This document shows, piece after piece, positions 1 through 13,757 of a DNA stretch of 64,000 nucleotides. The translations under genes and the position numbers were made by a program. The stretch comes from Macrolepiota albuminosa (lineage: Eukaryota > Basidiomycota > Agaricomycetes > Agaricales > Agaricaceae), in the NCBI GenBank assembly GCA_027475525.1, contig JAMWFC010000055.1, positions 1,406,212-1,470,211 of the forward strand, written 5' to 3'. The stretch's first letter is position 1; the number at the start of each line of letters is the position of its first letter. The notes under the pieces are model-generated. The model saw only the letters and a list, made by a program, of their open reading frames with translations, did not search any database and was not told where the DNA came from.

Positions 1-1312
<1,312 letters not shown>

Positions 1313-2404
1313 GGAGAGAGGGTAAAAGAAAGAGAGATGATCGATAGAAAGGAATGAAGATTTCTCGGTTGGTTGTCGGAGCTCGGATGTAAAAAAAATG
1401 AAAGCGCGCTTGTCCAAGTCTAGAAGGTGTACGTATGTAATCAGGTGTCAATACAGGCACGCACTTCGCGATCAGTGACGCTGCATTTCCCAGCACCGCC
1501 TAGCCACGGTACGCAGCAGCGTCCGCAGTTGGTTGGGTATAAAGTCAACTTACGGGATTTGAATAATGATTATTGACTTAAATACTCAGGCAATGGTGGG
1601 TTGCGCATGTTCTGTATTGACCGTATCTAATCTCGACTGTAGACGAGTGGATTACCCCAGGACAGCCCTCCGTCCTATGAAGCAGCAACTGATGATGGGA
1701 ACGGTTGTGCGTGAGGGATTATCATTTTTATCTCTGATATCTCTAACCTAGGTATATCCAGATGCCCAGGAGGGCCATGAGGGAGTGCGCAAAGGCGTTA
1801 GCCACGACAATAAACGCCCAATATCAAATTCAGCGCATAGTGAACTTCAATATGCAGGACCATCCAACACAGTGCAACCTGTACACATCCAGATGCTACC
1901 AACTGTCTATCATTACGTCAATCCTCGTATTGGAGAACACTTAACTACTCGCCTTCCCCCGAATAACCCAGAAATGATATGCCTCCAAGAGGGCCAACAC
2001 ATCCTTCACACACGATTCGGTATCATCGGTACATATCCACAACTATCTTCACAAAGAAGATTGCTGATCCACTGACCAGGTATACTGGCTGCAATATTCT
2101 GGTTCCCGTTAGGAATTGGCTGCTGCATTCTGGACAGACACACCCACTGTCAACGATGCGGCGTTATATTGAGTACCGGATGCTCTTAGAGCCTTGCTTT
2201 GTCTATCTCTCACCGATTATTTGTGTTTATCGCATACTATGACTTGACTTGATAAATCTGTATTATTGACCTACTTGTTGCTCACATCTATTACGACACT
2301 GAATTTACTCTTGTCACGTGGAGTTTACTTTCATAACCATCAACTTGATTCAGTAACACAAAAGTCTCAAGAGCAACAGTGGCGACGTCCAGATTGTTGC
2401 AGAC
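1313..2404. other. Intergenic region between divergent genes, no gene resolved
   Basis: This lies between the starts of the arginine methyltransferase (minus) and the gamma-tubulin complex gene (plus) and must contain both promoters. The base and CpG content are normal for the host genes. Short open frames occur; one minus-strand stretch around 1745-1835 reads as a hydrophobic segment (WAFIVVANAFAHSLMALLGI), which could be part of a small spliced membrane-protein gene, but I could not connect exons with confidence. Confidence 0.4.
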
Positions 2405-5400
2405 ATGTTCCATGGATACTCCAACGAATTTGATACGCGGCTGGGGGATGAATACATGCCATTAGAGGATACATTATCCCTAGATGACTTGCAAGTTCCT
2501 CTTCTCAGCTTACCGCCTCTTGCGCGTCAATTCTGCATCCCACAATTGACCGATAAACCACAAAATCCCATCATGTGGGCGTTACGGCGAGACCAGGATT
2601 CAATGTCTACGTCACTGCTATTCAAGCATCCTCAAGAGTTTGGATCACTCGTCGTGGATCCACCATTGAACTCGCGGCCTAGGATTTCTGCTTTTGACTT
2701 CTGGAAAGATGCAATAACGCGTGATCTAGGCAATAAAGTGTGTCTTCATCCTTGTTGTATATTATTGTACTTTGACGATTATAGGACAAAGTTCTCTCCT
2801 GGGACCGGCTGCGTCATTTCCAAACCAGACAAGCATCTTCCACCGGTTTCCTGTCGGAACAAGATGATCTCGTAGTCGCAGCCGCGAGATATTGGTATGC
2901 TCATTTTCCATACACCTTGCTCTTTTTCACGTTTTATAGTGTCAAATCACATCTGCGGGATCCGGAAATTGAGACAATGTATGTCAGTGAAAGTAACATT
3001 CTCAATGCGTTCAAGATGATTGTCGTCGGGATCTCTTCTGTGTACCACACGTGGAATCCTGAAGTGGAGCGTTTTGTACAGGCTGGTGTGGCAGATAAGA
3101 AAACAGGGCAAATATTGATTGATGGAAAAGATGAGGTTGTTAGTCAAAGGTGGGCATTATGTCTTCTTTGCGTCGCTTTCTTCACGTAGAAGTACATTTT
3201 TAGTTTCATCTCACGGTTTACCACAATTGGAACACTTCTCCGGCGTTTGGAGATGTTATTGACATCTCTCCGAGCGAGGTGTGTGGCACCAGACCTCAAC
3301 GAGTACATTCTGATTGTAGTCCAGGTCTACTCAGGATGGTCCCACTGTCCATGCTTACGCTCATGTCCTGGCAACAATTATAGCTTACTTCCGTCAATCA
3401 CTTGCAAAATCCCCACCAATAAATGATCTTCTTTCGCCACAGAATGCCCTTACGGCGATATGGATGCACTATGAGATATACGAAGAAGCTCTCGTCGCTC
3501 TTGCGGAGCCGTATGGCCGGGTTTGTATTTTCTTTCGCCGCTTTCGTGAGTCTGATTTGCCTCGGTCTTAGGACGAGCAAAAGACACCCGAAGATTACCC
3601 CACCTTCGATCCATCGCCTATCGCGTTGTTATCCTCCATCTACACACATCTGGAAAAGCACATCGAGCGCCAATCTCCTCATACTATTATCTCCATATTT
3701 GCCTTTATGTTGACACACGTTTCTCATGATTATTTCCAACACCTATCGCAATCCGTGGGGTATGGCACGGACCGAATCAAAAAGGCATCTCGTGGCACTG
3801 GCGATTACTTCAACAGAAATTTTCCAGAGGACGAGGAAGAGGTACACGAAGAAGACATTTTTGATATCCTTGAACGAGTAGAAGAGATATTCCCAGAATT
3901 CTTTCCTCGGAAACTTCTAGACATCCTGCCTGCAGCCCGGAAATCTCTCGTCTTGTTGGAGAGAGCGCGACCGGACCACCCAATGTTGCAACGCACAGTG
4001 AAACAAGGCACCATTCATTGGTTTTGGACAGAATCACTTATTGAGGCGGCATGGAAAGGGAACTACCCGCACTATCCAGATGGGATGAGTGAGAGTGTTG
4101 ATGACTCCACTCTTTCTGTCAAGGATTCAGAGAACAACCAAGAGTTGGCCATATTCCGTATATTTGACCAAGAGCCGGGTATAAGCCCAGCTATATCGAC
4201 CACTCTAGCGATGACCCAAAATCTGACAGGAACTCTCCAATCTTTTATCGACGTATTTCCCGCTTCTTTGCCATCTATAACGCCGACACTCTCTCATCTC
4301 ACGTCACTTGTTCTTGCTCCCCTGTTGGACCACGCGTCTGCTCTCTCTAGTGCACTACTTGATCTTTTCCTTGCTCCCTCATCAGCCGCCCAGGACATCC
4401 TCAGCTTTGAGGCTCACCTCACCCTCCTCCGCTCGTACCTACTCGTTACTTCCCCGCCTTTCAAAGCTCGACTCGCTGCTGCTCTCTTTTCCGATAATGC
4501 GGCTGGGGATGTCAGTAACGAGGTTCATGGCATGGCCGTACGATCATTGCGTCGTAAGCCCAGCAGCAGAAAGACCACACAGCAAGAACAACAACTGTGG
4601 GCTGTGGGCTTGGCTCCTAGTCTGCTTGAACGAGAAATGTGGCCACCCGTTGGGGCTGATCTAAGTTTCTTCTTGCGAACCGTCATTGTGGATTCCATTG
4701 ATAGTCATTGGAGTGGGAATTTCGTGGAGTATGGACGACGTGAGAAGGTTCAAAGTCGTGTACTCGAGGAAGCGGAATATCGGCTGGGGTTTGCGATCAG
4801 AGATTTACCCATTGGGTCTGGGAGGGATAAATGGCTTAATCCGTTGTGTGAGTAGTCTCTTTCTAACGAACCTGAGATGGTTATTGATTTTTCCCTCTAT
4901 ATGAAGCCATTGAGTGCGCCTTTTTTGTCTTGTTGTAGACGAATGCTCACTGATTCTTGCATTGCAGGGCATTGGATTTTTTGTATATGGATTATAAACC
5001 TCCAAGCGCACTTGAAGTACTAATCACACCTGATATACTCTCAAAATATCAGCGCCTCTTTGCATTCATCTTGCGACTTATGCGAGTCGAACATGCCGTA
5101 ATCTCATTATTCCGCATGACACGAGTTGCAGCACAACCACTCTTTCCCACCTTGACGTCATCTCGCAAAGCGCTTTTCCACTTCAGATTCGTTGCGCAGA
5201 ACTACGTGTCGAACCTCTCTGCGTACGTCTTCGACACTGCTATCTCCGGAAACTTCGATCCTTTCCTTACGTGTCTGTCCATGCATGGCAAAGACGAAGA
5301 CAAGAATGAGACAACTGCTAGCTTTTCTGACGTGTTCGCCCTCGCTAAAAGCCATTCTGCGTTACTGGATGACATACTCACAGCATGCTTGCTAAGATCC

Positions 5401-5818
5401 GGGCAGCGTGCTATTGGTGACGTCTTGCAAAGCACTCTGGAGCTGATCCTCGAATTTACAGTGTTCGTTGGTCAGCTCCATCGCGGACGAGTTGAAGAAT
5501 ACGAGGCTGCGATGACTTTAAAGGATATTTCGAAGAAGTTCTTTAGTAGGATGGCGACACTGGTCCGTTTCCATTTCTGATTTTGGATAGTTAGTGTATG
5601 TGCTGATATCGTGGTGCTAGACGAAGGTTCTAAGAGGATTGGCTGACAAGAACGGCCTTTCAGAGAGGACTATGCTGTCACAAGGCTTGCCGCACAGGGG
5701 AGAAACGCTACGCAAGCCGGCAGGCGGCACAGATGCATTATACCATCTTCTCATACGTCTAGATCTCGGAGATTTCTGGGTAAGCAAGTCTTCGATAACT
5801 GGAAAAGCTTGGTCATGA
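2405..5818 (+). CDS. Spc97/Spc98 family gamma-tubulin complex component (GCP5/6-like)
   Basis: Subunit of the gamma-tubulin complex that nucleates microtubules at the spindle pole body (family knowledge). Eight exons: 2405-2737, 2785-2894, 2940-3149, 3204-3282, 3335-3520, 3572-4845, 4968-5562, 5621-5818; the spliced frame is 2,985 nt, 994 residues. The N-terminal GRIP1-type region carries VERFVQAGVADKKTGQI followed by LLRRLEMLLTSL. The C-terminal GRIP2-type half has NPLALDFLYMDYKPP, then LITPDILSKYQRLFAFILRL and, at the end, ALYHLLIRLDLGDFW, all typical of the family. The acidic, poorly conserved middle (EDEEEVHEED) suggests the GCP5/GCP6 (Alp16) side rather than GCP2-4, but I cannot separate these without alignment. 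The join at 3282/3335 is the least certain (donor GTGGCA). The final exon could instead splice at 5780 (GTAAGC). Confidence 0.88.
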
Positions 5819-6803
5819 GGCTTCAAACCGTTTTTTTGTTCAACGACTAATCAAAAGTCATTGAATCGATCATCAAGTTCAGCGTCAAATGGTTCATCCT
5901 AGTCCTATGCCCTCCATCCCGTGGATCAATTCTGAAGAGTAGGGGACCTCATCAGCTCTGTCGTATGCATACCAAACGAGAATCTTGATGTGGAGCAGCT
6001 GCGATATATCCGCGTCACCCAGCACGAGTTCCACAATCAATTTATCGCGATCACCTTATCGCGAGTGTACTGTTAGCTAGGTATTGAACCTACAAGTCCG
6101 AACTTTCAATATCCGGCCTATTTCGAATCTTCTTTCGTGTCGTTTTGCTAGTCACAGCATCGGGACATAGTCCTGACACCATGGGCTTAAACCAGTTCCG
6201 AGAGCTAGTCGTGATGCGGTCGCTGAATCGAGACCATTTACAGATTCGGACAACCATCCTGGAGAGGTAAATGTTACTCGACTTAGCCAAGACCGAGGCC
6301 CGGACCGCCTTTATCGTGAATCGAGGTTCTCAGGACCGTGGATATCTGAGGATACCTTGAGGAGTGGTAAATTTGGGTTTGCGGATGCGGTGCAGACCAT
6401 GCCATGTTTGAGGATTGCATGCACCGGCGATCTCGCTAGAGACTGGATTGTAGCCCTACCATGCCACGAAATCCAATCCAACTAAAGTTTTAATATGCAA
6501 CTTGGTCAGTGACCAGTTCAGTGTTCAGTGCGAAAGGTCGGATTATTCCGATGCATGAGTATTAAGGCGAACTCAATGGCATGAGGATGCCACGGTATTG
6601 GATCGAATAGTGTTGTAAGCATTACAAGACGTCGTCAGTTGACAGGCATATCTTCAATGATCAAGTAACTTTTGGTCGCAGTTCCCACTCGCGATTCCTC
6701 TCGGGCCGGGCCCTAGATGGAAGTAAAAGTAATTCCTGAAAGACACGCCTTTTGTTTCTCGTACTGTTACCACGGACAACAGTGTCGCAAGGATTTCACA
6801 AGT
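5819..6803. other. Intergenic region, nothing recognised
   Basis: About 1 kb between the gamma-tubulin complex gene and the carboxymuconolactone-decarboxylase gene. Composition resembles the flanking host genes and only short unconnected open frames occur. I see no conserved motif, repeat or transposon remnant. Confidence 0.5.
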
Positions 6804-7556
6804 ATGAGCCGACCAAACGCAAAGACCCATGAAGAGTTGTACAATGCTGGAATGGTTCTGCGAAGGAAGGTCATGGTGTGCTGTCTGCTTGTCCGGTTAC
6901 AGGAAAAGACATTGAGGGAGCTCGTTGAAACTAGGGTGATGATTATGTAGACAACCAGCTTGCAACGGTCGAGTCATGCCTCCTCGGACTAAAAGTTTAT
7001 AAGCTAATAGTATATTTGGTGTAGGGAACATCTGAATTTATGAAGCCCATGCAAGAGGTGCGACAAGCGTAATCAATTGTTAAAACCTACTCATGAATTT
7101 TAGATTGCGACAGAGGTTTTTTTGACTAAAAGCTCTTTTGATATAGTACTGAGCGATTATCATCCTACAGGCAGCATGGGGAACCATCTGGACACGCCCA
7201 GGACTGGAGTTGAAGCAGCGCAGCTTGATCAACATCGCTTTACTTGCATCGCAAGGAAAAGAAGCAGAGGTAGGATACCCATCTCGTTGAGTTGGCAGCC
7301 GAGCGCTGATTGACAATCATCTGTCTCCAGCTTGCAGGCCACATTCGGTGCGTCAACAAGGTGGTATAACGTGGATTGGGTCACAGCCCTGATGCACAGC
7401 CCTAGTGGCGCGGTAAACAACGGTGCATCCGTAATCGAAATCAGAGAGACACTGTTGCAGACTGCCATGTATTGTGGCATTCCCACTGGAATGGCGAGTT
7501 TCCGAGTGGCAGAAATTGCCCTGGCAAAGTTGGCCGAAGAAGGCAAGAAGGTTTGA
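6804..7556 (+). CDS. Carboxymuconolactone decarboxylase (CMD) family protein
   Basis: Small alpha-helical CMD-fold protein; members decarboxylate gamma-carboxymuconolactone in the beta-ketoadipate (protocatechuate) pathway or act as AhpD-like proteins (family knowledge). Seven exons: 6804-6875, 6935-6967, 7025-7057, 7104-7115, 7171-7269, 7331-7347, 7406-7556; 417 nt, 138 residues, the usual size for single-domain members. Visible features in order: an N-terminal YNAGMVLRRKVMGDDYVD segment, AWGTIWTRPGLELKQRSLIN, the helix IALLASQGKEAELAGHIR, then GAVNNGASVIEIRETLLQ and AMYCGIPTGMASFRVAE. These match the 4-carboxymuconolactone decarboxylase (PcaC) pattern, including the EI.E.L.Q...Y.G.P region. 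There is no CxxC pair, which argues against an AhpD peroxidase. Exon 4 is only 12 nt, so automatic predictors may miss it. Substrate not proven by sequence. Confidence 0.9.
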
Positions 7557-7896
7557 GTAAATATATATGATTCAAGGAAGGCTCCATCCAGTTGACAGGA
7601 CGCTCTGAATGTATAGTCAAGAGAGATGTGTTTGAAAATAAAACAGGACAGAAGTAGCCAGAGTACTCCAGTCTATCCATACATCAGCTGTCGATCGATT
7701 GATCTTTCTGATTCCGGATGGCCCGGGTGTTCAATCACGTGAGCAAGCAATTTCTACCAACGGTTCTGGCTTTCTCTCTTGTCGTGTACCTATCACATAT
7801 CGGCGAAAACTATACCCGGATACACCTAAACGTCCTAGAGAACCCCGCCTTTGGCTGTTTTATGCACAGTGTACTCTCTTTACCTTGATTCGTGTC

Positions 7897-9419
7897 ATGA
7901 CCACTGGCACCAATACTTCTACCCCTGAACCGCATTCTCAACCAAATTTGGACTCGAGTTCACGTTCGCTATCCTCGAAGGAAGTTATGCAACAACCTAA
8001 AGAGTCTACGGGTTCATTCCTCACACCCGAAATCGTGTCCTTTTTTATTGGTACGTGGTTCATTCCATCTTGTCTGTATGATGACAATTGATGTTGAGTA
8101 ACCAGCCGGAGGCTGTGCGGGTGCTGCATCGCGTACCGTAGTGAGCCCACTAGAACGCCTGAAGATCATCCAGTGAGGTCTTATTCGACCTTTCGTCTCG
8201 TCTATAATCTGATGTCTTCATGTTACAGACAGGTTCAGCCACGCACATCAGACGGGCAGTATAAGGGTGTTTGGAGGAGCCTTGTCCGGATGTGGAAAGA
8301 GGAGGGGTTTAAAGGCTTTATGCGTGGGAATGGGATCAACTGTTTGAGGATTGTGCCCTACAGGTGAGTTTCACGCTTCCTCTGATAGTTGTGGTTGTAA
8401 TTGCAAATCACTTCATTGAATAAGTGCTGTGCAATTTACCACTTACGAACAACTCAAGAAAGTGAGCACTTCCTTTGTAGATTACTGACGTCATCCTTAT
8501 AATCTGGTGTAAAGTTTTTCACTAGACATGGTTCAAAAGAGCTTGACACTCCCAAGAGACTCGCAAGTGGAGCTCTTGCAGGTATAACGTCTGTCTGTAC
8601 GTAAATTAAAGATTGAATGCCGCCATCCTTGACACTCATGTCGATAATATCAGGTGCAACATATCCCTTAGATCTTGTGCGGTCTCGACTGTCGATAGCG
8701 ACAGCATCCGTCGCCCTTGCCGTAACTTCTTCCACAATACCTACGTCTTCTTCAGTATGATCGCCATCCGTCAGCTCTGCCAATCTTCTAAACAATTCTC
8801 CACAGCCACATACATCCTCCATACCGAAACATGCTACTGCCGCTGCCTTCCATACTGCGTCTCTCGGGAAAAGTTTTTCTACTGCCACCGCCTCAGGCTA
8901 TACCAAGGCGGACCTGTCCATCAAGGGCATGACTCTCAAGATTATGCGAGAAGAGGGTGGCATTCGGGGACTCTACCGTGGCCTCGTGACGACGTCTGCG
9001 GGTGTTGCGCCTTACGTCGGCATCAATTTCGCTGCCTATGAGTTCTTGCGTGGAATCATTACACCGCCAGGGAAAAGCTCGGTGTGGAGGAAATTGACTT
9101 GTGGTGCTCTCGCAGGAACAATTTCGCAGACATTGACATATCCATTCGATGTTTTGAGGAGGAAGATGCAGGTGGCCGGAATGAAGGGAGGTTCGGTAAA
9201 GTATGATGGTGCTTTGGATGCTTTGAAGAGTATCATCAAGGCGGAGGGTGTTGTTGGGTTGTATCGTGGCCTGTGGCCGAATCTACGTAAGCAAAGAACA
9301 TGCTCCAGTCTAACAAAACGTGCTAATGGTACGCTATCCTTGCAGTGAAAGTTGCGCCCAGTATCGCTACATCATTCTTCACATATGAGCTGGTCAAAGA
9401 CCTACTCCTACCTTCTTGA
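7897..9419 (+). CDS. Mitochondrial carrier (SLC25) family, YPR011C-like
   Basis: Inner-membrane transporter; yeast YPR011C carries adenosine 5'-phosphosulfate and PAPS (family knowledge; substrate here is inference). Eight exons: 7897-8050, 8106-8172, 8229-8363, 8425-8461, 8515-8596, 8654-8754, 8806-9286, 9346-9419; 1,131 nt, 376 residues. Three carrier repeats are seen through their signature P-x-[DE]-x-x-[RK] motifs: SPLERLK, YPLDLVR and YPFDVLR, each followed downstream by the G-rich half-motif (FKGFMRGNGINCLRI, IRGLYRGLVTTSAGVAPY, VGLYRGLWPNLLKVAP). The stretch DLVRSRLSIATAS is close to the YPR011C/SCaMC type. A Ser/Thr/Pro-rich insertion of about 40 residues follows repeat two. Within it a 51-nt intron (8755-8805) must be removed, since it starts with an in-frame stop. 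The start was chosen as the first Met of a polar N-tail. Confidence 0.92.
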
Positions 9420-10389
9420 AAGAGATGATTTTGGAACTAGAGACTTGGATGGATAGACCACAACTAGCATTAAGCGGCTATGTTGCAATACTCTACTATT
9501 CACTATTGCGGTACTCGTATTATTTCTTTACCGTGTACCCCATCGCTTTGAGGTGTGTGTGTAAATTTACCTGTCAAGTGTGCTGTCATTGTTTTCCACA
9601 GGTAAGTATTCGTCCCTTGGAGGCGGTCAGCCCAGCTTTTGATTCAGGTGAAGGGATGATCTTCTAGAAATAGATGACAGGCTCCTAATTTTCACATGTG
9701 TTGAAGCAACCCTTCTAGTGTTGATTTTAAAGGTTAAAGGTTACAATTGAGTCCTTTTCAACCCACACAGATACAATTTATACTTCCTCATCGTTTATAC
9801 CAAGCTGGTCTGGAGGGAAATTGACTGACTTCTTATAGATAGTAATCTGCTGAATACTTAGCATGGTCCATTTAGTTCCAATCAGGACTACAACAGCTGC
9901 AGAGCTGTTTCAAATCTAATTCAAGAAAATTGTGAGGCTGCATGCTTTGATGATTGATGAGCTTCAGCTCAGACTGAGCATACAAAGCAGCAATTTAAGT
10001 GTAGAGTCTTAGTATTGGAGTTAACAAATCACATAGAAATGGTGTGTTGAGGGTTACATGAGTTAGTGCTTGCTCAGCACATATAATCCAATACTTGGTG
10101 CATGTAATTTCAGTGGCTAAAAATTGTAACAAGTGGTTACAAGTGAGCCTCAGTCTTGAGTTCTAAATAAACCAAATATTATAGAAAATGTCAGGAGAAT
10201 CCCCATTTTATTCCTTGTCCAATCACCCTCTGTATATTTTTTCTTTGTAACCCACTCTGGCCCTATCTATGAGTCCCAGTTTTAGCCCCAGACTACACTG
10301 GTTTCCTGTCTGTAATTCTGACAAGTGTTGGCTCTTTGATACTGTTTCTCAACCACCCCATCTTATTTCTCTCCACACTCCACTTCTTT
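9420..10389. other. Carrier 3' flank, then the edge of the repeat landscape
   Basis: The first ~250 bp has normal composition and is probably the carrier 3' UTR or flank. From about 9690 the DNA becomes AT-rich and CpG nearly disappears, marking the start of old repeat sequence that runs to about 18.8 kb. No coding frame of note. Confidence 0.5.
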
Positions 10390-11060
10390 CCCAGTTGGAA
10401 GGGTGGATGTTGTCAGGGGACTTCCTTTTTTAACACTCTCTCAGCATCTTCTGGCCCCCTCAGCAAATTCCTGGCACTTCCAGAGTTTCCCTGCACCCTT
10501 CTGGGGGCTCCCAGAGCCTCCCTGGTTTGTTCCAGGATAAGTTTGAAGTATTGTATAGTTATTCCCATGCCACTGCCACTGGGCTGATGTGCTGCACCAT
10601 GGTAGAGAAATCCTTAGACTTGTTCTCTTTGGATTTCCCTCTGCCAGGTGATTAGTTATTCTTCTCATTGTATGGTGGCCTGTCTAATATACTTTGGATT
10701 TCTTTCTGCCAGTTGTGTGATTAGCCACAACCTCCAGATGTCACTCTTACAGCAGAACAAGTCTTCTAACTCTGGTATGGAAGCCCATTACAGCTTGCTG
10801 GAAACCTATCCTGCACCTGTCAGGAGACTTCCTTTTCCACCACATCTCAGCACCTCTCAGATGCCTCGGCACTCCTAGAGTTTCCCTGTGTCCTCCTGGA
10901 GGCTTCTGGAACCCCTCCAACTTGTCCCAGGGTAAGTTTGAAGTACTGTATAGTTGTTCCCATGCTACTGCCACTGTGCTGATGTGCCATGCCATGGCAG
11001 AGGAATCCTTAGACTTGTTCTCTTCAGATTTCCCTCTGCCAGGTGATTAGTTCTAATAGG
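10390..11060. repeat. Diverged tandem repeat, period about 395 bp
   Basis: Two diverged copies are seen: the segment with CTTCCTTTT...CCTCTCAG-like text, then GTTTGAAGTA at 10541 and the GACTTGTTCTCTT...CTCTGCCAGGTGATTAGTT ending near 10655, recurs with GTTTGAAGTA at 10936 and the same ending near 11055. A third, partial copy of the ending lies at about 54,990-55,075. Function unknown; probably part of an old transposon. Confidence 0.75.
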
Positions 11061-12047
11061 GTGTGTAGCGTAGTGTGCTATGTGGCCAATGGCTACATAG
11101 CTTGTAGTCAGTAGAAATAGAAATTATATTATTATATATATACTTATCTACCTGCTGCTTTATAAGCAGCTTTAATTTTGTGTTCAACTACATAGTCAAT
11201 AGACCAGACTGGTCAGTGTGAACCTCTAAGCTCCTACATCCTGTAACTTCTGTTACACCTGTCCAGGCTTTCCATGATGTGGTCTCTGGTTACCTCCACA
11301 ACTTTGAGGATGTTTCTCTAAGGCATCATTCAACTCCCTTCCAGAATGCAAGCAGTGGGATCATGCAATCAAGCTTCTGCCAGACTCAAAGCCCACCAAC
11401 TGCAAAGTGTATTGGCTCACACCCAAGGAGCAGGATAAACTGCAGGATGCATTCCTCTCAGAAGAACCTTGAATCTGGACATATCTACCCCTTGAAGTTT
11501 CTCATGGCCTGTTGGTAATGAGTATTAAATGTATTGTAGCAGAGCACTGCTGGCAGGTGTTGAAGCTATGGTGGCAGAGTACTGATAGCAGATATTAAAT
11601 ATGTGGTAGTAGATCACTGATGATAGATGTCAAATCTCTAATGGTGGAGTGATAGGTAGATATTAGCTAGCAGCAGACCAATAGCTATAATCAGCTTAAT
11701 CTGCATGATGTGATTAGTGGCAGCAGCCTGATAGAATTGTGGAATTGTGAGTAATGACTGAGAGGCTTGGTTTGACATTATCATCAGAATTGTCATGTGT
11801 AGGTTGTAACATAAATAACTTTAATATCCTTTTCACTAGCTATTTCACTATGCACTAGGAAAAATGTATGATCCTATTGCTTGAGAGTCTCCTATAGTTC
11901 CTCTTTAAGTAACCTTGTAGCTAAGTTTTGTTAACCAATCAAGAGATAGAAATTGACAATCCTTCAGACTTTGATGCAATGGACACTGCAGAAAACTAAG
12001 TCAAATAATAGCAAAGATTCTATTATATCAGCTACAACTCTTCCAAT
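11061..12047. other. Old AT-rich repeat-like DNA, no gene
   Basis: CpG-poor sequence with short imperfect internal repeats (for example GTGGTAGTAGATCACTGATG-like units around 11530-11700). No long frame and no recognisable protein. Confidence 0.45.
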
Positions 12048-12550
12048 TTCATTTTTTACTCTTGCTGATGATTGTGTCAGATGATGAAAGCAGGATAGTG
12101 ATCATAAGTCTCCTATTATTTATCTTTTCTAATGATGCAACCATCAATGATAATATTGAAATAACTATTACCAGTCTATTATTTATTCTCGCTGATAATG
12201 TAGTTGCCAATGAAGATACTGAAGCAGCTACCACTAGTCCACTGTTATTATCTCTAATAATGTGGCTACCAATAATGACAGTAGAGCAGCTGCTATAAGT
12301 TTCCCATTATTTATTTTTCCTGACAATGCAGCTGCTAACAATAATAGCATAATAGCCACCATGAATCTCCCTCTATTCATCTTTTCTGATGATGTGGCCT
12401 GATAATGATATTGGAACAGCTATGACCAGTTTATTATTTATCCTTTCTAATAATGTGGCTGTAAACAATGATAGCAAGGTAGCTACAAATGAAAAAATAT
12501 ATCTATTGCCTGGCAATTTGCTATCATCACTATAACTTTTCAATACCAAT
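12048..12550. repeat. Degenerate minisatellite, unit about 63 bp, 7-8 copies
   Basis: Successive units begin near 12048, 12110, 12176, 12240, 12301, 12368 and 12430. Each follows the pattern TATTATTTATCTTTTCTGAT-AATGTGGCTACCAATAATGA then an AGCAGCTA-CCA-AGT part. Copies differ by many substitutions, so the array is old. Because the unit is about 21 codons, a plus-strand frame (12062-12298) reads through as a 21-residue repeat; I do not call it a gene. Confidence 0.85.
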
Positions 12551-12722
12551 GTAGCCATACTATCTCTTCTTTTTACTATTACTATTTATAGCTTTTCTGA
12601 TTTTAGAAAATTTTTGGCAAGTTCAGAGTTCAATAGAACATTCTAGGAAAATATAACACTAATATGACTTTCAGATTTTTATACATCAAATAATTTTACC
12701 TTTTTTCCTGAAAATTTTTTTA

Positions 12723-12752
12723 ATTTTGATTTTGATTTTGATTTTGATTTTA
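12723..12752. repeat. (TTTTGA)n microsatellite
   Basis: About five consecutive TTTTGA hexamers within AT-rich intergenic DNA. Confidence 0.9.
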
Positions 12753-13354
12753 CTGAGATTCAAAATAAGAACATTGATATAGAAATGTTGAATTAGACAG
12801 AGCCTTTATTTTGGTACAAATTATATAACTTTTTGTCTACGTCTACTAACTTGGCAATTGTTTGCTTATCTACTTGTTTATTATTGGTTTGTCAGCTAGT
12901 CTTACTCATTAGCTTAGATTTGTCAGCTTGTTTGTTATGACTGCTTGACTACTTAATTACTTGACTACCCAACTACTCAACTGCTTTACTGTTTTACTGC
13001 TGATTATAAATTTTTATTTAAATTCTAACTTTTTTTATCTCTTTTTTAAGTGAGTATTGCAAAAATATAACAAATTCTCATACTCTAAAAAAGATATTTA
13101 AAAACAGGACTATCTTTTGAAATACTAACCATATTCTGAAAAATCTTTTCTTGAGCTACAGTATATTCAGTAATATTATTTTTTTGAATCAAATTTTCAT
13201 GCTGTCAAAAAAGAAATTAGAAAAATATGCAGAGACTCAACTAGTTGACTCAGCTTTTAAAAGGTGCACTCAAACTCAGTTTTTAGTAAAATGCTGAGAC
13301 ATTATATTTTTTTTTGTTTTGTAAGAGTTTTGAAAATATTTAGTTTCTCTTTAT
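12753..13354. other. AT-rich gene-free stretch
   Basis: Contains degenerate short reiterations of TTGACTACT/CTGCTT-type words around 12,840-13,010, then featureless AT-rich DNA. No coding potential seen. Confidence 0.5.
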
Positions 13355-13757
13355 AAGCATATCACTTACTACCATTACAAGATTGAGGAGTGTTGATTAT
13401 AAAATAGGGGCCTTGATCAAGAAAAAGAAGAAATTTATTTGAGTAAAGTAAAACAGATATATATATATATAGGAGAGTGGGATAGTAGAAGTAGTAAAAC
13501 AATGTCAGTAGCTTACAGTCACACCACAGAACCAGATCGATATTTGATTCAGTCCTATGAGTAGTGTCACAAAAAAGCTACCTTACATAAGGTAGCAGTA
13601 ACAGTTGTATGTAGTATATTATGTAATTTAGTAATATAGCAATTATGGCAGTATATACTATGGAGTCTAGTCTGAATCTACTGAATAACAGGGATATTGT
13701 TCAGCAAACAGTACAATTAAGATTAGATCTAGCACTAAGGCTCTAGGTCACTTGGTT
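13355..13757. repeat. Probable solo or terminal LTR, orientation unresolved
   Basis: A segment of about 400 bp ending ...GGTTACA. Its first ~140 bp are shared with 31,168-31,313 (TACTACCA-TACAAGATTGAG, GAGTGTTGATT, GTAAAGTAAAACAGATATATA, GATGGTAGAAGTAG). Read on the minus strand it begins TGTAACC and is directly preceded by GAAAGGGGGGCA, which looks like a polypurine tract plus LTR start. Read on the plus strand, the 31-kb copy is preceded by AAGAGGAGGGCAAG, also tract-like. I cannot decide between the two orientations. Confidence 0.55.

Noticed and set aside
12062..12298. 78-codon repetitive plus-strand frame
   Set aside because: Explained by the 63-bp minisatellite; no start context or conservation visible.
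13355..13757. Firm assignment of this repeat as the 3' LTR of the element containing the 960-codon frame
   Set aside because: A polypurine-like run supports it, but the copy at 31,168 has an equally good tract for the opposite orientation, so it is left open.
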